Shown one piece after another: positions 5,592 to 9,154 of a stretch of 9,154 bases of DNA. The first letter of the stretch is position 1. Each line of letters opens with the position of its first letter. This DNA comes from Lachnospiraceae bacterium (lineage in GTDB: Bacteria > Bacillota > Clostridia > Lachnospirales > Lachnospiraceae): NCBI GenBank assembly GCA_009774215.1, contig VSNH01000131.1, forward strand, positions 1-9,154, given 5' to 3'. A model generated the notes under the pieces. The model searched no databases. It saw only the letters and a list, made by a program, of their open reading frames with translations, and was not told the origin of the DNA. The translations under genes were made by a program, and so were the position numbers.

Positions 5592-6791
5592 ATGGAAAGG
5601 AAACGAAGAGCGGCTGCCTGCCTGGCGCTTGTTCTGCTCTGCGGCTTAATGCCGCTCTCCGTGCAGGCTACGGAGGAGACAAGACGGCAGATCAGGGAGG
5701 CGGAGCAGCAGCACGAAGAGACGGAAGAAAAACTGGATGAGACGGAGGAGAACCTGAAGGGACTGAACGAGCAGCACAGCTCTTTGCAGGGAACTCTTTC
5801 CACGTTGAACTCGGAGCTTACCCAGGTGAGCAACAACCTGAACGAGCTGGAGGGACAGATTGCCGAAAAGGAGGAGGAGATCGACGATCTGGAAAAACAG
5901 ATTGCCCAGGTGGAGGAAGAACTGGCGGAGGCCATCGCCCTGAAGGACGAGCAGTACGCCACCATGAAAAAGCAGATTCAGTTTACCTACGAACGCAGCA
6001 GCAATCTTTACATGGAGCTGTTTTTTTCCTCCGGGAGCCTGTCCGATTTCCTGAATAAAAACGAATATATTGAGCAGCTTTCCGCATACCAGAAAAAGGT
6101 GCTGGACGAGTATAAAGCGGCGCAGGCGGCGATGGAACAGAAGCAGGAAGAACTGGAGCTGGCGAAAGCGGAGCAGGAGAAAAACAGGGAAGAGCTGGGT
6201 GAATACAGGGTGCAGGTGGTGGCGGAGCAGGGACGGGTTTCCGGACTTGTGAGCCAGACTTCCAGCAGCTTAAACGCTACGGCGGATCAGATTTCCGAGG
6301 CGGAGGCTGCGGCTCTCGCTTACGAGCAGAAGCTCAAGGAGCAGGAGGAGGAATTGTCCGCCCTGCGTGCCAAGCTTGCCGAAGAACTCCGCATGGCGGA
6401 GTTGGCGGCACAGTCGAGCTGGCGCGATATTTCCGAGGTGAGTTTTGCAGAGGGGGATAGGTACCTTCTGGCGAATCTGATTTACTGCGAGGCGGGCGGC
6501 GAGTCCTACAGCGGACAGGTAGCCGTCGGCTCGGTGGTAATCAACCGCGTATTAAGTTCTGTATACCCTGATACGGTGACAGGAGTGATTTATCAGTCGG
6601 GACAGTTTTCGCCTGTGGCCAGCGGACGTCTTGCGCTCGCGCTCGCGGAGGGCAGAGCCACGGGAAGCTGTTATCAGGCTGCCGATGAAGTCATGGGCGG
6701 CACCACCAACGTAAGCAACTGCGTTTATTTCCGCACGCCCGTAGACGGAATCGAACCCCGTTACAGAATTGGAGGACATATCTTCTACTAA
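5592..6791 (+). CDS. Secreted coiled-coil protein with C-terminal SleB cell-wall hydrolase domain
   Basis: Predicted exported peptidoglycan hydrolase; SleB domains are lytic transglycosylases acting on muramic-delta-lactam-containing spore cortex. It has 399 residues. The signal peptide is about 1-26 (basic ERKRR start, hydrophobic core, VQA cleavage site). A long, very Glu/Gln/Lys-rich coiled coil runs from about 28 to 275. It contains YMELFFSSGSLSDFLNKNEY (140-159), which resembles the hinge segment of the coiled-coil domains of PcsB and EnvC divisome proteins. The SleB domain is about 288-399: YLLANLIYCEAGGES (291-305) with expected catalytic Glu300, VAVGSVVINRV (310-320), GQFSPV (337-342) and the terminal HIFY. 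The coiled coil replaces the peptidoglycan-binding domain of classical SleB, so a regulated septal or sporulation hydrolase is as likely as a germination enzyme. GGGGAG lies 6 bases before the ATG. No terminator follows before the methyltransferase gene. Confidence 0.9.
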   Translation: MERKRRAAACLALVLLCGLMPLSVQATEETRRQIREAEQQHEETEEKLDETEENLKGLNEQHSSLQGTLSTLNSELTQVSNNLNELEGQIAEKEEEIDDLEKQIAQVEEELAEAIALKDEQYATMKKQIQFTYERSSNLYMELFFSSGSLSDFLNKNEYIEQLSAYQKKVLDEYKAAQAAMEQKQEELELAKAEQEKNREELGEYRVQVVAEQGRVSGLVSQTSSSLNATADQISEAEAAALAYEQKLKEQEEELSALRAKLAEELRMAELAAQSSWRDISEVSFAEGDRYLLANLIYCEAGGESYSGQVAVGSVVINRVLSSVYPDTVTGVIYQSGQFSPVASGRLALALAEGRATGSCYQAADEVMGGTTNVSNCVYFRTPVDGIEPRYRIGGHIFY

Positions 6792-6849
6792 GCATTGAGC
6801 CGCGAATCGGCACGGCGGAATCGTACAGCGGATTAAAGGAGAGGACGTT

Positions 6850-7836
6850 TTGAAAAGGGTATTAACTTGTGTAGAAATTTGTGCAGGGGCGGGGGGGCAA
6901 GCGCTTGGTTTAGCAAGGGCTGGATTTGCGCATGTCGCGCTTGTTGAGTATGAGATGGAGTATTGTCAGATTTTAAAACAGAATTGTCCTAAATGGAATG
7001 TAATATGTGCAGATGTACGTGATTTTGATGGCAAACCTTATTATGGAGTAGATTTACTTGCGGGTGGGGTGCCTTGTCCGCCTTTTTCTGTTGCGGGAAA
7101 GCAGTTAGGGAAAGAGGATGACCGCGACCTATTTCCAGAAGCAGTTCGGCTAATAGGAGAAATTCGACCAAGAGCAGTTATGCTGGAAAATGTAAGAGGT
7201 TTTTTGGATGCAGGTTTTGAAGAGTATCGGAAACATATTATAGAGTCTATAGAGAAATTGGGATATAATGTGCAAATTAAATTATTAAATGCGTCTGATT
7301 TTGGGGTACCGCAACTTCGCCCCCGTGTAGTGATTGTTGCGATAAGAAAAGGAGAAAAGGGTTATTTCTCATATCCTGAAGAAAAGTCTGTGCGCACGCC
7401 TACGGTTGGAGAAGTGTTATATGATTTGATGGCGGAAAATGAGTGGGAAGGCGCAAGGATTTGGGCAGAAAAAGCAAATCGAATTGCGCCAACTCTGGTT
7501 GGCGGCTCAAAAAAGCATGGCGGACCAGATTTGGGACCTGTAAGAGCCAGAAATGCATGGGCTGAATTGGGAGTAGATGGACGCGGGGTGGCTAATGCAG
7601 CACCCGAGGCAGATTTTGTAGGTATGCCACGGTTGACAAGCAGAATGATGGCTAGAATACAAGGATTTCCTGATACATGGACTTTTGGGGAGAAGAAAAC
7701 AATGGCGTGCCGTATGATTGGAAATGCATTTCCGCCTCCGGTAGCGCAGGCGATTGGAGAAAAAATAAGGGAGTGTTTGGAGTATGGAAGCGATAATAGC
7801 GAATGCAAGATTTCAATTTCACAGGCAGTTATTTGA
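6850..7836 (+). CDS. DNA (cytosine-5) methyltransferase, Type II modification enzyme (M.NgoMIV-like by partner)
   Basis: Transfers a methyl group from S-adenosylmethionine to C5 of a cytosine in the site cut by the adjacent enzyme, predicted GCCGGC. It has 328 residues from TTG 6850, with AGGAG 8 bases upstream; no in-frame ATG lies near, and motif I begins only nine residues in. Motif I is EICAGAGGQALGLARAGF (9-26). Motif IV is GGVPCPPFS (72-80) with catalytic Cys76 in PCP rather than the commoner PCQ. Motif VI is ENVRG (113-117) and motif VIII is QLRPR (155-159). The target-recognition region is about 165-255, RLTSRMMARIQGFPDTW (261-277) is motif IX, and motif X is GNAFPPPVA (291-299). All catalytic motifs are intact. 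Motif I is encoded over a run of seven G (6891-6897). The 3' end overlaps the restriction gene by 53 bases. Base use is more AT-rich than upstream genes, suggesting acquisition. Which cytosine is methylated cannot be read from sequence. Confidence 0.93.
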   Translation: MKRVLTCVEICAGAGGQALGLARAGFAHVALVEYEMEYCQILKQNCPKWNVICADVRDFDGKPYYGVDLLAGGVPCPPFSVAGKQLGKEDDRDLFPEAVRLIGEIRPRAVMLENVRGFLDAGFEEYRKHIIESIEKLGYNVQIKLLNASDFGVPQLRPRVVIVAIRKGEKGYFSYPEEKSVRTPTVGEVLYDLMAENEWEGARIWAEKANRIAPTLVGGSKKHGGPDLGPVRARNAWAELGVDGRGVANAAPEADFVGMPRLTSRMMARIQGFPDTWTFGEKKTMACRMIGNAFPPPVAQAIGEKIRECLEYGSDNSECKISISQAVI

Positions 7837-8659
7837 AACAAATACTTTAACATTGACTGAAGCAGGGATTGCTTCAAATGCGGATAACAGTAGTAAGGGA
7901 TCAATAGCTATATCAGGTAGGATAATAGAAATTTTGGTAGGTGAATACGGCTATCAAATTAATAGAATTAAAAAAATTTCGGGACAAACGCTTGGGAAAC
8001 AGTTTGAGATACTAACGATGGAATTTTTACAGAGAACTTTTCCATATTTACAGAATCTTCGTCCCGGTCGATGGTCAATATTACAACTTGGCAATAATAA
8101 TAGATTAAAAACAAGCGACTTTGAGCAATATGAACATTTGGCCTATTTAAATGCATTGACTGCGGAAAACGCACAACTAGCAGCAGTGTTGGGCAATGAT
8201 TATCTTGTTGCGCCGGATGTGGTCGTCTATCGTGACCTTTGTGAAGACCAAGAAATAAATGCGGAACAATACATAGTTGATGATAATATAAGCAGGATGG
8301 CAAGTATTAGAAAGGCGAACGGTGGAAGACCTCTGCTACACGCAAGTGTATCGGCAAAGTTTACGATGCGTAGTGACCGGGCTCAGAATAGTCGTACAGA
8401 AGCATTAAATTTAATACGGAATAGAAAAGGGCATTTACCCCATATTGTTGTGGTGACTGCAGAGCCTATGCCAAATCGGCTGGCATCTCTAGCACTTGGA
8501 ACGGGTGATATAGATTGTGTGTATCATTTTGCACTTTATGAACTGATTCGCGCAGTAAAAGAGGTTGGCTCCGAAGATGCAATTGAAATTCTGGAAACAC
8601 TTGTACAGGGGAAAAGGTTAAAAGATATTTCAGATTTACCGCTGGATTTGGCAGTGTAG
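7784..8659 (+). CDS. Type II restriction endonuclease, NgoMIV family (predicted GCCGGC)
   Basis: Cuts unmethylated foreign DNA. NgoMIV is a Mg-dependent tetramer that recognises GCCGGC and cuts after the first G. The 291 residues align end to end with NgoMIV as I remember it (286 residues), with a constant offset of about 5. Active-site residues fall in place: Glu75 (GKQFE), Asp145 (PDVVV), Ser190 and Lys192 (SVSAK), Glu206 (RTEAL). The RSDR motif at 196-199, which reads the CCGG core in this enzyme group, is present, as are Gln68 and Arg232. The blocks NRKGHLPHIVVVTAEP (213-228) and GKRLKDISDLPLDLAV (276-291) are nearly identical to the family. It starts at ATG 7784 inside the methyltransferase gene, ensuring that modification is translated first. 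It is AT-rich relative to the wall-hydrolase genes. No controller (C) protein gene is seen. The family is very secure; the identical site is inferred from the conserved reading residues. Confidence 0.94.
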   Translation: MEAIIANARFQFHRQLFETNTLTLTEAGIASNADNSSKGSIAISGRIIEILVGEYGYQINRIKKISGQTLGKQFEILTMEFLQRTFPYLQNLRPGRWSILQLGNNNRLKTSDFEQYEHLAYLNALTAENAQLAAVLGNDYLVAPDVVVYRDLCEDQEINAEQYIVDDNISRMASIRKANGGRPLLHASVSAKFTMRSDRAQNSRTEALNLIRNRKGHLPHIVVVTAEPMPNRLASLALGTGDIDCVYHFALYELIRAVKEVGSEDAIEILETLVQGKRLKDISDLPLDLAV

Positions 8660-8691
8660 TCTAAGTAAAAGCTATATGGAGAATATTACTA

Positions 8692-9154
8692 ATGAAGAGT
8701 GTGTTTGTCATATTGGGAAATGGTTTTACCATAGATTTCCTAAAAAAATATAATCAATTTTTGGAAAGCAAAAAGATACAGAACGTAAGCATAGATGTCC
8801 GAAATTTATTTCATTATGGAGAAGTAATTGGAACACCGTGGGATGACAGACCGGGATTTTTGTCATATAAAGTATGTCCGGCTTTGTGGACACTGGGAGC
8901 GCGACCAAGCAACAGTGCCGAGGAAAGTAATGCGTTGATTGAAGAAATTATTTCCTGTGCGAATATGTTTTTTGACTTTATTAACGATCCAGATCAAAAG
9001 ATGAAACGATTAAGCATGATAAATTCAAATGACGATAGAATATATTTGAGAGCATATAGTGAATTGATTGTTTATTTGAGGCAATTGTTTTCGTGGTATG
9101 ATTCGTTAATAAGTAATAAAATATTACTGGAATTTGTCCGAACGTGTACAAACT
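8692..9154 (+). CDS. N-terminal part of an unrecognised protein with GNGF motif, probable defence gene; 3' end outside window
   Basis: The reading frame from ATG 8692 runs open to the window end, giving 154 residues. A GGAG lies 10 bases before the ATG, and the gene starts 32 bases after the restriction gene, so co-transcription is likely. It begins MKSVFVILGNGFTIDFL: a hydrophobic strand followed by GNGF at about residues 9-12, which looks like the nucleotide-binding loop at the start of SIR2-like (DUF4917-type) and AbiH-type phage-defence proteins. The rest is mixed, with RPGFLSYKVCPALWTLGARP at about 53-72 and helical, charged stretches afterwards. I do not recognise a specific family. The DNA is the most AT-rich of the window, again pointing to transferred DNA. 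A defence role is inferred from the motif and from the restriction-modification neighbours; the decisive part of the protein may lie outside the window. Confidence 0.7.
   Translation, partial: MKSVFVILGNGFTIDFLKKYNQFLESKKIQNVSIDVRNLFHYGEVIGTPWDDRPGFLSYKVCPALWTLGARPSNSAEESNALIEEIISCANMFFDFINDPDQKMKRLSMINSNDDRIYLRAYSELIVYLRQLFSWYDSLISNKILLEFVRTCTN

Noticed and set aside
6792..6849. Terminator or attachment site between the SleB gene and the methyltransferase
   Set aside because: Only a weak GCCG/CGGC hairpin is present without a T-run, and no direct repeat or integrase gene is visible in the window.
1..9154. CRISPR arrays, tRNA or rRNA genes, insertion sequences
   Set aside because: No regularly spaced repeats, tRNA-like cloverleaf with T-loop GGTTCGAATCC-type sequence, rRNA segments or transposase motifs were seen.

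Overview
The window looks like a piece of the chromosome of a spore-forming Firmicute, most likely a clostridial (Lachnospiraceae-type) bacterium. The evidence is a MecA adaptor, spore-type cell-wall hydrolases (SleL/YaaH-like GH18, CwlD-like amidase, SleB domain), the sua5-rpiB neighbourhood also known from Bacillus (ywlC...ywlF), and strong AAGGAGG-type ribosome binding sites. The genus is an inference.

Layout. (1) Positions 1-540, minus strand: mecA, cut by the window start, so its C-terminal end is missing. (2) Positions 541-1260: a divergent intergenic region of about 720 bases. It holds a mecA promoter on the minus strand and a strong-looking plus-strand promoter with a perfect TATAAT. 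That plus-strand promoter reads into a sequence that can fold into a rod with a central bubble and an apical hairpin. This is a candidate small RNA whose closing stem resembles that of 6S RNA. Next comes an AT-rich stretch where I see no gene, then a promoter and a 5'-terminal hairpin in front of the GH18 gene. (3) Positions 1261-6791, plus strand: five genes in one direction with gaps of about 60-155 bases. They encode a membrane-anchored SH3/GH18 protein, a CwlD-like amidase, the tRNA-modification enzyme Sua5 (TsaC type), ribose-5-phosphate isomerase B, and a secreted coiled-coil protein with a C-terminal SleB domain. (4) Positions 6850-9154, plus strand: visibly more AT-rich DNA. It carries a C5-cytosine methyltransferase, an overlapping restriction enzyme of the NgoMIV family (predicted site GCCGGC), and the start of a third gene, cut by the window end. 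That gene has a GNGF nucleotide-binding-like motif and is probably another defence gene.

How it works together. The three wall enzymes are predicted to attack different bonds of peptidoglycan: glucosaminidase, amide bond, and lytic transglycosylase. They could act together in cortex or septum remodelling, while Sua5 and RpiB are housekeeping passengers in the same run. The restriction-modification pair is a complete self-protecting unit that appears to have been inserted directly downstream of the wall cluster. It may open a defence island continuing past the right edge.
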